A DNA stretch of 64,000 bases from Ryuthela nishihirai. Lineage: Eukaryota; Arthropoda; Arachnida; Araneae; Heptathelidae. Below the pieces are notes generated by a model. It had not been told where the DNA came from. It saw only the letters and a program-made list of their open reading frames with translations, and searched no databases. The stretch is taken from the NCBI GenBank assembly GCA_038380435.1, contig JAWZYU010000723.1, positions 1-64,000 of the forward strand, in the 5' to 3' direction. A program made the translations under genes and the position numbers. Positions 52,484-61,691 of this stretch are shown here, piece after piece; within the stretch, counting starts at the first letter, position 1, and each line of letters begins with the position of its first letter.

Positions 52484-53455
52484 GAAATGGAAAGTAAAAG
52501 TGAAAAGAAAGGGGGAGTTGAAGTCAAATGAAATGGTAGCAGAGGTCAAAAGAAAAGGTGCCCAGAAGTAAAAAAAAGACAGCAGAAGTCAAAAGAAAAG
52601 GGGAGCAGAAGCCAAAAGAAAAGGGGAGAAGAAGTCAAAAGAAATGGTATCAGAGGACAAAAGAAAAGGTGCGCAGAAGAAAAAAAGGGCAGCAAAAGTC
52701 AAAAGAAAAGGGCAGCAACAGTCAAAAGAAAAGGGGAGCAAAAGCCAAAAGATAAGGGGAGAAGAAGTTAAAAGAAAAGGGGTGGAGAAGATTAAAAAGA
52801 AAGGAGAGCAGAAGTCAAAAGAAATGGTAGCAGAGGTCAAAAGAAAAGGTGCGCAGAAGTAAAAAAAGGACAGTAGAAGCCAAAAGAAAAGGTGCGCAAA
52901 AGTAAAAAAGGACAATAGAAGCCAAAAGAAAAGGGGAGAAGTCAAAAGAAAAGGGGAGCAAAAGCCAAAAGACAAGGGGAGAAGTAGTTAAAAGAAAAGG
53001 GTTGGAGAAGATTAAAAAGAAAGGAGAGCAGAAGTCAAAAGAAATGGTAGCAGAGGTCAAAAGAAAAGATGCGCAGAAGTAAAAAAGGACAATAGAAGCC
53101 AAAAGAAAAGGGGAGCAAATTCAAAAGAAAAGGGGAGCAGAAGTCAAAAGAAATGGATAGCAGAAGTCAAAAGAAAATGAGAGCAGAGGTCAAAAGAAAA
53201 GGAGAGCAGAAGTCAAAAGAAGAGGAGAGCAGAACTCAAAATAAAAGGGGAGAATAAGTCAAAAGAAAAGGAAAGAAGAACTCAATAGTAAAGGAGAGCA
53301 GAAGTCAAAAGGAAGGAGAGATGTCAAAAGAAAAGGGGAGAAAAGAAAAGGAGAATAGAACTCAGAAGAAAAGAGGAGAAGTCAAAAGAAAAGAGAAGTC
53401 AAAAGAAAAGGAGAGAAGAAGTGAAAAGAAAAGGGGATAGAAGTCAAAAATAGAT
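52484..53455. repeat. Purine-rich minisatellite, AAGTCAAAAGAAAAGG type
   Basis: There are about 40 irregular units of 18-27 bp built on GAAGTCAAAAGAAAAGGGGA with CAGAAG links. A longer block of about 240 bp (from GGTAGCAGAGGTCAAAAG) is repeated near 52530, 52826 and 53045. Minus-strand frames give repetitive FDFCSPFLLTSA-type sequence and are artefacts. Confidence 0.93.
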
Positions 53456-53754
53456 GGTAGCAGAAATCGGAAACGAGCACAGATCATAAGTTACTAGATC
53501 AAAGTTTATCCGTCTTTGTTATTGCTGTTGCCAGTTTCATTGTCGTTGTTGAGCTAACAAACAAATAAATAAATTTACTATTAAGAGCCTAATGAGGCCT
53601 AGAGAACATCTGTGAGGAAAAGCGAAAGACAACACAGAAGCATCCTTCTCTTTCCGGGGGGGGGGGGCCTTTCATCTGCAACCAATTTAACATTTCGAAA
53701 TTTCGTTCTGTTGTTGCTGCCTTTTCGAAATGTATTTATCATTGTTGTTTCGAA
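53456..53754. other. Unique sequence
   Basis: It holds a G-run at 53656 but no gene. Confidence 0.45.
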
Positions 53755-54712
53755 TTTCCTTGTCATTGTTCTTGTCATTTCGAAGTGTAATTGTCGTTGT
53801 TATTACTATTTCGAAGTGCAATTGTCATTGTTATTACTATTTCGAAGTGTAATTGTCATTGTTATTACTATTTCGAAATGCAATTGTCATTGTTATTACT
53901 ATTTCGAAGTGTAATTGTCATTGTTATTACTATTTCGAAGTGTAGTTGTCATTGTTATTACTATTTCGAAGTGTAATTGTCATTGTTATTACTATTTCAA
54001 AGTGTAATTGTCATTGTTATTACTATTTCGAAGTGTAATTGTCATTGTTATTACTATTTCGAAGTGTAATTGTCATTGTTACTACTATTTCGAAGTGTAA
54101 TTGTCATTGTTACTACTATTTCGAAGTGTAATTGTCATTGTTATTACTATTTCGAAGTGTAATTGTCATTGTTATTACTATTTCGAAGTGTAATTGTCAT
54201 TGTTATTACTATTTCGAAGTGTAATTGTCATTGTTATTACTATTTCGAAGTGTAATTGTCATTGTTACTACTATTTCGAAGTGTAATTGTCATTGTTATT
54301 ACTATTTCGAAGTGTAATTGTCATTGTTATTACTATTTCGAAGTGTAATTGTCATTGTTACTACTATTTCGAAGTGTAATTGTCATTGTTATTACTATTT
54401 CGAAGTGTAATTGTCATTGTTATTACTATTTCGAAGTGTAATTGTCATTGTTATTACTATTTCGAAGTGTAATTGTCATTGTTATTACTATTTCGAAGTG
54501 TAATTGTCATTGTTATTACTATTTCGAAGCGTAATTGTCATTTCGAAGTGTAATTGTCATTGTTATTACTATTTCGAAGTGTAATTGTCATTGTTATTAC
54601 TATTTCGAAGCGTAATTGTCATTTCGAAGTGTAATTGTCATTGTTATTACTATTTCGAAGTGTAATTGTCATTGTTATTACTATTTCGAAGTGTAATTGT
54701 CATTACTATTTC
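53755..54712. repeat. Minisatellite, 31 bp units, about 30 copies
   Basis: The unit is TGTCATTGTTATTACTATTT plus CGAAGTGTAAT. Units are very uniform, with a TTACTACTA variant at several positions and two short units near 54540 and 54620. The unit resembles the flanking sequence (for example TCATTGTTCTTGTCATTTCG), so it probably grew from local DNA. Confidence 0.97.
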
Positions 54713-55016
54713 GAAAGTGTTTATTATCGTTGCCATCGTTTTTGACATTAGACGTTTCGTTAACTTTGTTGTTGCTTTGTGCAACTGTCATTGTCGTTTT
54801 TGTTGCGAATGTGGAAGTGACATTGCTATTATTGCTGCCGTTTTGCTGCTGTGGCGGTTGTTGCTATTTCTTCTCTTGCTTCTCTTGTTATTGTTTTCGC
54901 TGTTGTGCCTGTTAGAGTTCTTTCGAAGTTCCCTTGTTGTTGTTTCACTGTTCCCCGTTCTTTTTTCGAGGCCACGCACAACAAATTAAAGTTAATCGCG
55001 AAAGCTATTTAAACTT
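54713..55016. other. TTG/CTG-rich unique sequence
   Basis: Irregular GTTGTT words continue the theme of the preceding array. Open frames are low complexity. Confidence 0.45.
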
Positions 55017-55673
55017 GTTGGGTTGTTTTACCTCTGAGCGGCACTTTTTTGCACACCATGGGCTAAATGGCCAGATCACAGGGACCCCGAAGGCTCAGAG
55101 AAGGTTAGGGGAGGGGACCCACTGGACCAGCTGTTGGGAGACAGATGGTAGCCTCCCGTCAAGGCCATCCAGCGTGTTCTTTAACGTGCACAGGGTATGT
55201 TTTCCCGCACACGGGGCCAAGACTTAACGTCCCATCCGACGGACGGCGGCCTTTCCAAATCCATCGGGGTCCCCTACTGACTGTGGGTTGGGTTGTTTTA
55301 CTTCTGAGCGGCACTTTTTTGCACACCATGGGCTAAATGGCCAGATCACAGGGACCCCGAAGGCTCAGAGAAGGCTGGGGGAGGGGAGCCACTGGAACAG
55401 CTGTTGGGAGACAGATGGTAGCCTCCCGTCAAGGTCATCCAGCGTGTTCTTTAACGTGCACAGGGTATACCTCTCCCGCACACGGGGCCACGACTTAACG
55501 TCCCATCCGACGGATGGCGGCCTTATCCAAGCCCATCGGTGTCCCCTACTGACCGTGGGCAGGGCGGGGAATTTTGCGGAGATAAATCTCAACGCTGATC
55601 CAGCTGGGACTCGAACCTGGGAACTGCAGCTTATGAGCCTGGCGCGCTACCGACTGAGCCACCCCCGACCCAA
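55017..55673 (-). mobile_element. SINE-T dimer, tail-to-body junction
   Basis: In the element's own direction, a full unit (55673 back to about 55285) ends AGAAGTAAAACAACCCAAC and joins CCACAGTCAGTAGGGG of a 5' truncated unit (to 55017). The junction and the AGAAG variant equal those at 28613. Confidence 0.92.
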
Positions 55674-55695
55674 TAATTCTTGAACGAAAATATGA

Positions 55696-56147
55696 ATACA
55701 CTTTAAAAATATTTTTGATAAAAACATTTCGGCCATCATATGCAATTTCGCATCGTTTCTATCACCCCCGGATAGAGAGAAAAAAATTGTAGAGGGGGGG
55801 GGGGTGGAACTGGATTTCCATTCCAATGTAACATATTTTCCCTTCGTTTTAGTGTTTTTTTTCATTTAAAAAAAATTCATTAAAAATGTGTGAATTATGC
55901 GCAAGTTTAATAATTTTTGGCCTTCATTGCCCTTACTATCTATCGCAATGGGAGGAGAGAGAGACACGTCTCCTTTACCCTGTTTTATATTCAAGTACCT
56001 GTTTTAAAAATATTTTAAAAATATTTTTGATAACCCCCCCCCCCCCCCTCTACAATTTTTTTCTCTCTATCCGGGGGTGATAGAAACGATGCGAAATTGC
56101 ATATGATGGCCGAAATGTTTTTATCAAAAATATTTTTAAAAGTGTAT
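55696..56147. repeat. Inverted repeat with arms of about 110 bp
   Basis: The arms at 55696-55803 and 56034-56147 are near-identical complements, including CATATGCAATTTCGCATCG and CACCCCCGGATAGAGAG, and differ mainly in G/C-run length. The spacer carries the hAT-like block (TTCGTTTTAGTG, AAAATGTGTGAATTATGCG, CCCTTACTA). Confidence 0.9.
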
Positions 56148-56234
56148 TTCACCCTTTAACCTGTTTTATATTCACCTCTTCAAACACCGAGTTGTAGGTT
56201 TATCTTTTCCTAACTCTCCGTCCTTTAAATGAAT

Positions 56235-56619
56235 GGGGCGGGGGTGGCTCAGTCGGTAGCGCTCCAGGCTCGTAATCTGTAGTTCCCAGGTTCGAGTCCC
56301 AGCTGGGTCAGCGTTGAGATTTTTCTACGCAAAACTCCCCGCCCTGCCCACGGTCAGTAGGGGACACCGATGGGCTTGGAAAGGCCGCCGTCCGTCGGAT
56401 GGGACGTTAAGCCGTGGCCCCGTGTGCGGGAGAGCCATACCCTGTGCACGTTAAAGAACACGCTGGATGGCCTTGACGGAAGGCTACCATCTGTCTCCCA
56501 ACAGCTGTTCCAGTGGGTCCTCTCCCCCAACCTTCTCTGAGCCTTCGGGGTCCATGTGACCTGGCCATTTAGCCCATGGTGTGCAAAAAAAGTACCGCTC
56601 AGAGGTAAAACAACCCAAA
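56235..56619 (+). mobile_element. SINE-T, full length, with 62 bp flanking repeats
   Basis: Direct repeats at 56173-56234 and 56634-56695 (start CACCTCTTCAAACACCGAGT, end CCTTTAAATGAAT) differ at one base. A 14 bp filler, TATTCAAGTATAAA, lies between the tail and the right repeat. Confidence 0.93.
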
Positions 56620-56695
56620 TATTCAAGTATAAACACCTCTTCAAACACCGAGTTGTAGGTTTATCTTTTCCAAACTCTCCGTCCTTTAAATGAAT

Positions 56696-57577
56696 GCCTT
56701 GCGATGCTCAGATTTTCCGCGAAAGCTTTTCCTTTCAGCTTTTCCGTTTCGAGTTATCTCTGATATCAATAACAATCATTCACTTTAAACGATGTCCTTC
56801 TCGTTCCCACTTCTCTCGACTTTCAACTTCCAAGCCAACATCCACTTTAAAGGACTCTTCTTTAGCGTCAAGATCGAGGTTTTCTTTCTTTCATTTAGAA
56901 TAAGGGAGAGCTGCAAGAAGTGAAAAGTGACGTCACTGCAACGTGGCCCACAAATTATCCACCACCTGCAGTTATATTTGCTGCCCGCTGTCCCACATGG
57001 ACACTTACCCAACCACACAATTCCCAACCCGAACAATTCTGCAGTTATTCTACTCCCCCCCTTCATTCTCCTTCCCCCTTTCTCTCTCTCCCTCCTCTGT
57101 CACTTCCTACGGTTTATTGTCCTCGTGTCCTCCCCCCCTACTCCCCCTCTAGAGATGACCCGTCTCCCACAAAGCACATTTACTTCGGTGATGTATTTCA
57201 CGCAATTCTGTCCCGCGTGAGATCTTCATCAACCTCTTTCCACTCACGAGAATGGGGCTACTTAGCCATTATGTGTCCCGTGCTTCCCCAGACACTCCCA
57301 TGTGATAGGTCACCGTGTTTGTCCGTTGTTTGTCGTCTGAGTTACGGTTATGGAGAACGAGCAGAGGTCCACGCGAATGGATCGTAAGACGCTGAGATCG
57401 CTATAGAACCCCGGGAAGTAATAGACCAATTTTGCGACTGTAGATCAACCGACCCCTGCAAGACATCGAGAAGAAAGGATGGGAAGATGTATTATGGGAA
57501 AAAGGGAAGAGATCTTATGTCATCTCGATCAGACGTAATCCACTATTATCATTACTTCTCCCTTTCAAATGATTTAG
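56696..57577. other. Unique sequence with a CRE-type site
   Basis: TGACGTCA is at 56928-56935 within GTGACGTCAC. A pyrimidine-rich stretch follows (57050-57160). Open frames at 56920-57387 and 56927-57220 have no known domain and overlap low complexity. Confidence 0.4.
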
Positions 57578-57584
57578 GAGGCAG

Positions 57585-57672
57585 GGGTTGTTCAATCTGT
57601 AGCACACCAGGCTCGTAATCTGCGGTTCCATTTGTGGCAGAGTTAAGATTTATCTCTGAGAAACTCCCACCA
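57585..57672 (+). mobile_element. SINE-T head fragment, diverged
   Basis: CACACCAGGCTCGTAATCTG and GTTAAGATTTATCTC are recognisable. The B box is lost. Confidence 0.65.
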
Positions 57673-58063
57673 CCAAAAAAGACCACCAAAGCCTGTTTTT
57701 GTTCGACAATATCCTTTTTCGCTGCAAAATCTTAATGCACAGAACCTTATTAGCGCATGCTATCCACAACACTCAACGCGATCCCTGAAAGAAATAAAAT
57801 AAAAAGAGAATTATTGCGAACAAAACGAATGTTTAACTAATTAAAACACTGGAAACAGAACCAAACATTCAGCTTCATTTTCTGCCAAAAAAAAAAACAA
57901 TCCGCATTCTCCAAACACAGAACAGCCTTTATTTAATGTGTCCTATTAGACCCTGAAAAATCCCGAATAACCTTCCTAACTAACTATCCTAGATACGCTA
58001 AATATGAAACGGAACGTAATATTCATGCATTTCATTAAATTTTATATAAATTTTTCTACTTAA
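57673..58063. other. AT-rich sequence, no gene seen
   Basis: No repeat or coding signal is recognised. Confidence 0.5.
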
Positions 58064-58074
58064 CATCATTGAGA

Positions 58075-58419
58075 CTGCAGTTCCCAGGTTCGAGTCCCAG
58101 CTGGGTCAGCGTTGAGATTTATCTCCGCAAAATCCCCGCTCTGCCCACGGTCTGTAAGGGACACCGATGGGCTTGGAAAGGCCGCCGTCCGTCGGATGGG
58201 ACGTTAAGCAGTGGCCCCGTGTGCGAGAGCCATACCTTGTGCACGTTAAAGAACACGCTGGATGGCCTTGACGGGAGGCTACCATCTGTCTCCCAACAGC
58301 TGTTCCAGTGGGTCCCCTCCCCCAACCTTCTCTGAGCCTTCGTGGTCCATGTGGCCTGGCCATTTAGCCCATGGTGTGCAAAAAAGTGCCGCTCAGAGGT
58401 AAAACAACCCAACCTAACC
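58075..58419 (+). mobile_element. SINE-T, truncated within the head
   Basis: It starts CTGCAGTTCCCAGG, before the B box. The target duplication CATCATTGAGA is at 58064-58074 and 58420-58430. Confidence 0.93.
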
Positions 58420-58430
58420 CATCATTGAGA

Positions 58431-58812
58431 TTTAATTTCAATGAGATATTCAGGATGAATGAACAGCCCCATAAAATAAAAAATGACAATGATTTCAACA
58501 ATTCTTTAAAAAATTTTTGGTTTCTTCCCAACTTTTATTAAACGGAGTTGGAATTGTAATAAAACTTTAAGAAACAAAATTAGACCAAAGTTAATATTGT
58601 AGTAGGTGCTTAGTCGTAAATTACAAAGTATTTAATTCCGGTGATATTTAATGTAAACAATGACCATGTTTCCTTTTTCTGTTTGTTCTTTGCTGTTCCG
58701 ATTTAATAAAGAATATGCTGCGCTAATATAGGAAGAAGTATTCAAACTTTTTATTTAACATGTCTTTTATTTCGTAAGAGCAGAAGAAATACTTTGAACA
58801 TGTGAATCATTG
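58431..58812. other. AT-rich sequence, partly duplicated downstream
   Basis: The first 80 bp or so recur after the SINE-T fragment at 59414. No gene seen. Confidence 0.5.
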
Positions 58813-58814
58813 TA

Positions 58815-59311
58815 CAGTCGCTCAAAAAAATATCCGAACACTACAGTTGATTACAGAATTCAGAAAAAATATCTGGCAACGATTTTTTTTTAGAAATTAG
58901 TGATCTGGCAACCTTCGTCACGAAGGTTGTTATATATATATATGCGTATGAATATATAATGCAATGAATATGGAGCGTGTGCAGTTACCGTTCACAGCAA
59001 ACTGGAGCGGTTGCGGTTAATGTTCACAGCACATTGGATCGTGTGGGCTCACTCACGGAAATATTGAGCGTGTGCAGTTACTATTCACAGCAAACTGGAG
59101 CGTGTGCAGTAACTGCACACGCCCCAGTTTGCTGTGAACGGTAACTGGAGCGTGTACAGTTGCTGTACACGCTCCAGATATTTTTCCTGAATTCTGTAAT
59201 CACGTGACACGAAGGTTGCCAGATCACTAATTTCTAAAAAAAATCGCTGCCAGATGTTTTTTCTGAATTCTGTAATCAACCATAGTGTTCGGATATTTAT
59301 TTGAGCGACTG
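58815..59311. mobile_element. MITE-A, long form, 497 bp
   Basis: TA flanks at 58813-58814 and 59312-59313. Both outer arms match the short copies. Between them is a region rich in GAGCGTGTGCAGTTAC and CAGCAAACTGGAGCG words that form several hairpins. It could be a longer ancestor of the short forms, or a short form with inserted modules. Confidence 0.9.
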
Positions 59312-59413
59312 TACAGGGAGATAATAAAAGTATAGATTTGCACTCAGTGCTGAGTATTCATTTCTAAATTTGAACCAGAAGTTAATCTTTTATCGTATTT
59401 ACTTAGAGAAGGT

Positions 59414-59620
59414 AGTGGGTCCCCTCCCCCAACCTTCTCTGAGCCTTCGGGGTCCTTGTGGCCTGGCCATTTAGCCCATGGTGTGCACAAAAGTGCCGTT
59501 CAGAGGTAAGACAACCGAACCTAACCCATCATTGAGATTTAATTTCAATGAGATATTCAGGATGAATGAACAGCCCCATGAAATAAAAAATGACAATGAT
59601 TTCAACAATTCTTTAAAAAA
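59414..59620 (+). repeat. Copy of a SINE-T 3' end plus its downstream flank
   Basis: It matches 58305-58512: the last 115 bp of the SINE-T, the former target site CATCATTGAGA and about 80 bp of unique flank (ATTCAGGATGAATGAACAGC, then TTCTTTAAAAAATT). It may be a SINE readthrough (3' transduction) copy or a local duplication. Confidence 0.88.
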
Positions 59621-59653
59621 TTCATCAGTTTTAGTATTTCATCGATTTCAAGC

Positions 59654-59938
59654 CAAGATCTAGAATCTAGAAAACAAAAATAAAGTTGTGGGGGGGGGGG
59701 AAGGGGAAGTTGCAGGAGACTTAATCGAGCAGGAAAAAAAATAAAAAGGGAAAGTGGAGAGATTGGATTTCTATTGCTCTATAACATTTACCCCTCAGTT
59801 TTAGAGGTCTTTGAAAAAAGTAATAAAAAAATGCATGAAATATGTGTTTTATAATTTTTTGCCTCTATTACATTTACTAGCATTCTGAATGGGGGGCATG
59901 GGGCTCCTTGCTCACCCTCCCCTCCAGATCCGGCCCTG
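59654..59938. mobile_element. hAT-like element without a minisatellite
   Basis: The left end is CAAGATCTAGAATCTAGAAAA. The right end, read inward, is CAGGGCCGGATCTGGAGGGG. The internal block (CAGTTTTAGAGGTCTTTG, AAAATGCATGAAATATGTG, ATTTACTAGCATTCTG) is followed directly by the short 3' end. This looks like the unexpanded form of the elements at 18 and 22 kb. I see no clear 8 bp duplication. Confidence 0.65.
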
Positions 59939-60330
59939 ATCGCTAATAAGTTGCACTAATTCTTATTCTTCCCAATGATTGATGTTCATAAATGTTACAG
60001 ACACCGCGCACTAAAATAAAATCGAAATTTTTTCGTTCTTTTACAGTACGAAAATCGAAATTCAAAATTTAATGTGCAGCGGCCCTTTCCAAAGACTTCG
60101 TGGGGCTCTTAGTTTGAAAAAGAAAAAAAGCCTTACGCTGAGAGAAGAGCCTTCCTCAGCCAAACCCTCCTGAAACTCAGACTTCCTGTGGATGACCCCT
60201 GAGAGAAAAGCACGTGCCATCATCGAGTGCAGGTGCTTAAGGAGCGCGAGAGAACTGGAAGCGGACATGACAGGTAACAAGTGACAAGCTCAGTCCTCCT
60301 CCCAGGCCTCGAGTGATTCTCCACCCCCTT
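59939..60330. other. Unique sequence, no gene recognised
   Basis: A donor-like ACAGGTAACA lies near 60270 on the plus strand. No exon is established. Confidence 0.35.
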
Positions 60331-60500
60331 GTGACACCGCCCCTGTTTGTCTCCTCGCCCTGGCGGTCAGGGTCGACCTGACTTCGTGGCTTCGAGTCTT
60401 TGAAATCGTTTTGGAAGTCTCTATCTGGAGCTGTCTCGGGATTGTAATGATCCATCATCTCCGGCCTCAATGGGTACTCGTCACTCAATAAGTGATTGAA
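60331..60500 (-). other. Possible exon, very uncertain
   Basis: A minus-strand frame reads SDEYPLRPEMMDHYNPETAP and DFQNDFKDSKPRSQVDPDRQ. It is hydrophilic and not low complexity, unlike other open frames here. It begins without an ATG. A consensus donor GTAAGT lies just upstream on the same strand (about 60505), which does not fit this frame as an internal exon start. I recognise no family. Confidence 0.18.
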
Positions 60501-60686
60501 GGAACAAACTTACCCTCCTGCCCCCCCACCCCCCTCTCGTCGGTTATCAATTCGTTACTCGATTCTGTTCAACATAGAAAAAGAAAAGTAGAAAAATTTT
60601 ATTTGTCTATTTGAGTATTAACCGATTTACTGAATGTTTAGCGTGCTGCTCTACAGATGAAAGAGAACTGGATTAGAGTCCAAGAT

Positions 60687-61078
60687 ATGGATTGGGTTGT
60701 TTTACCTCTGAGCGGCACTCTTTTGCACACCATGGGCTAAATGGCCAGGTCACATGGACCCCGAAGGCTCAGAGAAGGTTGGGGGAGGGGACCCACTGGA
60801 ATAGCTGTTGGGAGACAGATGGTAGCCTCCCGTCAAGGCCATCCAGCGTGTCTTTAACGTGCACAGAGTATGGCTCTCCCGCACACGGGGCCACGGCTTA
60901 ATGTCCCATCCGACGGACGGCGGCCTTTCCAAGCCCATCGGTGTCCCCTACTGACCGTGGGCAGGGCGGGGAATTTTGCGGAGATAAATCTCAACGGTGA
61001 CCCAGCTGGGACTCGAACCTGGGAACTACAGATTACGAGCCTGGCGCGCTACCGACTGAGCCCCTCCCCCGACCCCCA
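60687..61078 (-). mobile_element. SINE-T, full length
   Basis: The flanks AAGATATGG and AGGATATGG suggest a short target duplication. The head ends ACTGAGCCCCTCCCCCGACCC, with an altered first stem. Confidence 0.9.
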
Positions 61079-61114
61079 GGATATGGCATTGGATGATTCT
61101 TTATTTGCATTGTC

Positions 61115-61250
61115 TTTCCGAGGAGGTCTCGCCTTCCTCACATGTCTTCTAGACGACGTATTAACTGATTGGTCATGTCAGTTTTCTGTGATTGGTCATG
61201 TCAATTTTCTGTGGCAAGCAGCAGCTTGAGGGGGAATTTATTTATACTTT
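61115..61250 (+). mobile_element. SINE-S 3' part, diverged
   Basis: GAGGTCTCGCCTTCCTCAC and GGCAAGCAGCAGCTTGAGGG fit the SINE-S body and end, with TTTATTTATAC as tail. GATTGGTCATGTCA(G/A)TTTTCTG is duplicated in the middle. Confidence 0.65.
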
Positions 61251-61690
61251 AATGGTACTTCAGCGTTGGGTAAATCTTAGTTTAAATGATGTCCGAAAGA
61301 CAATGTCGATATCCGAAAGAAATATCAGTCAAGTTCAAGAAAATAATACCGTACAGATATAATAGAATCACAGCTAAGTTTTCGACATATTGATAAGCAA
61401 AATTTTTTGTTATTATTGCTGTATGCCGCTCACTTAATAGTATCGGTCATTTTTTCTCCTTTTAATCGGCAAACTTAGTTTACCTTCTACGTTCAGATGT
61501 ACTTTTCCCATAAAGAATTGATCCTCCAAACATCAAATCAATTGAGGTAATTCGACGGTATTTCGGATCAGATTAAGCTACATCTTTTGTTGTTTGCAGT
61601 TTCTGTCGAATACTGCTCCCAGCTGATTTGCCGTCGATTCCCCTTGGCCGAAAAGAGCTTTACCGAGAATCAAAGGGTTAGCTTCTAGGG
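61251..61690. other. Unique sequence, no gene recognised
   Basis: No repeat or coding signal is recognised. Confidence 0.45.
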
Positions 61691-61691
61691 T

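Noticed and set aside
52589..53102. Hydrophobic, membrane-like minus-strand frames
   Set aside because: They translate the complement of a purine-rich minisatellite. Phe, Leu and Ser richness follows from the TTTTCTTTTGACTTC composition.
54666..54989. Valine- and leucine-rich frame after the 31 bp array
   Set aside because: It begins inside the array and continues through TTG/CTG-rich low complexity.
395..60938. A seemingly conserved protein beginning MGCFTSERHFFAHHG at many loci
   Set aside because: It is the antisense translation of SINE-T. Conservation reflects the recent spread of the SINE, and target duplications show each locus is an insertion.
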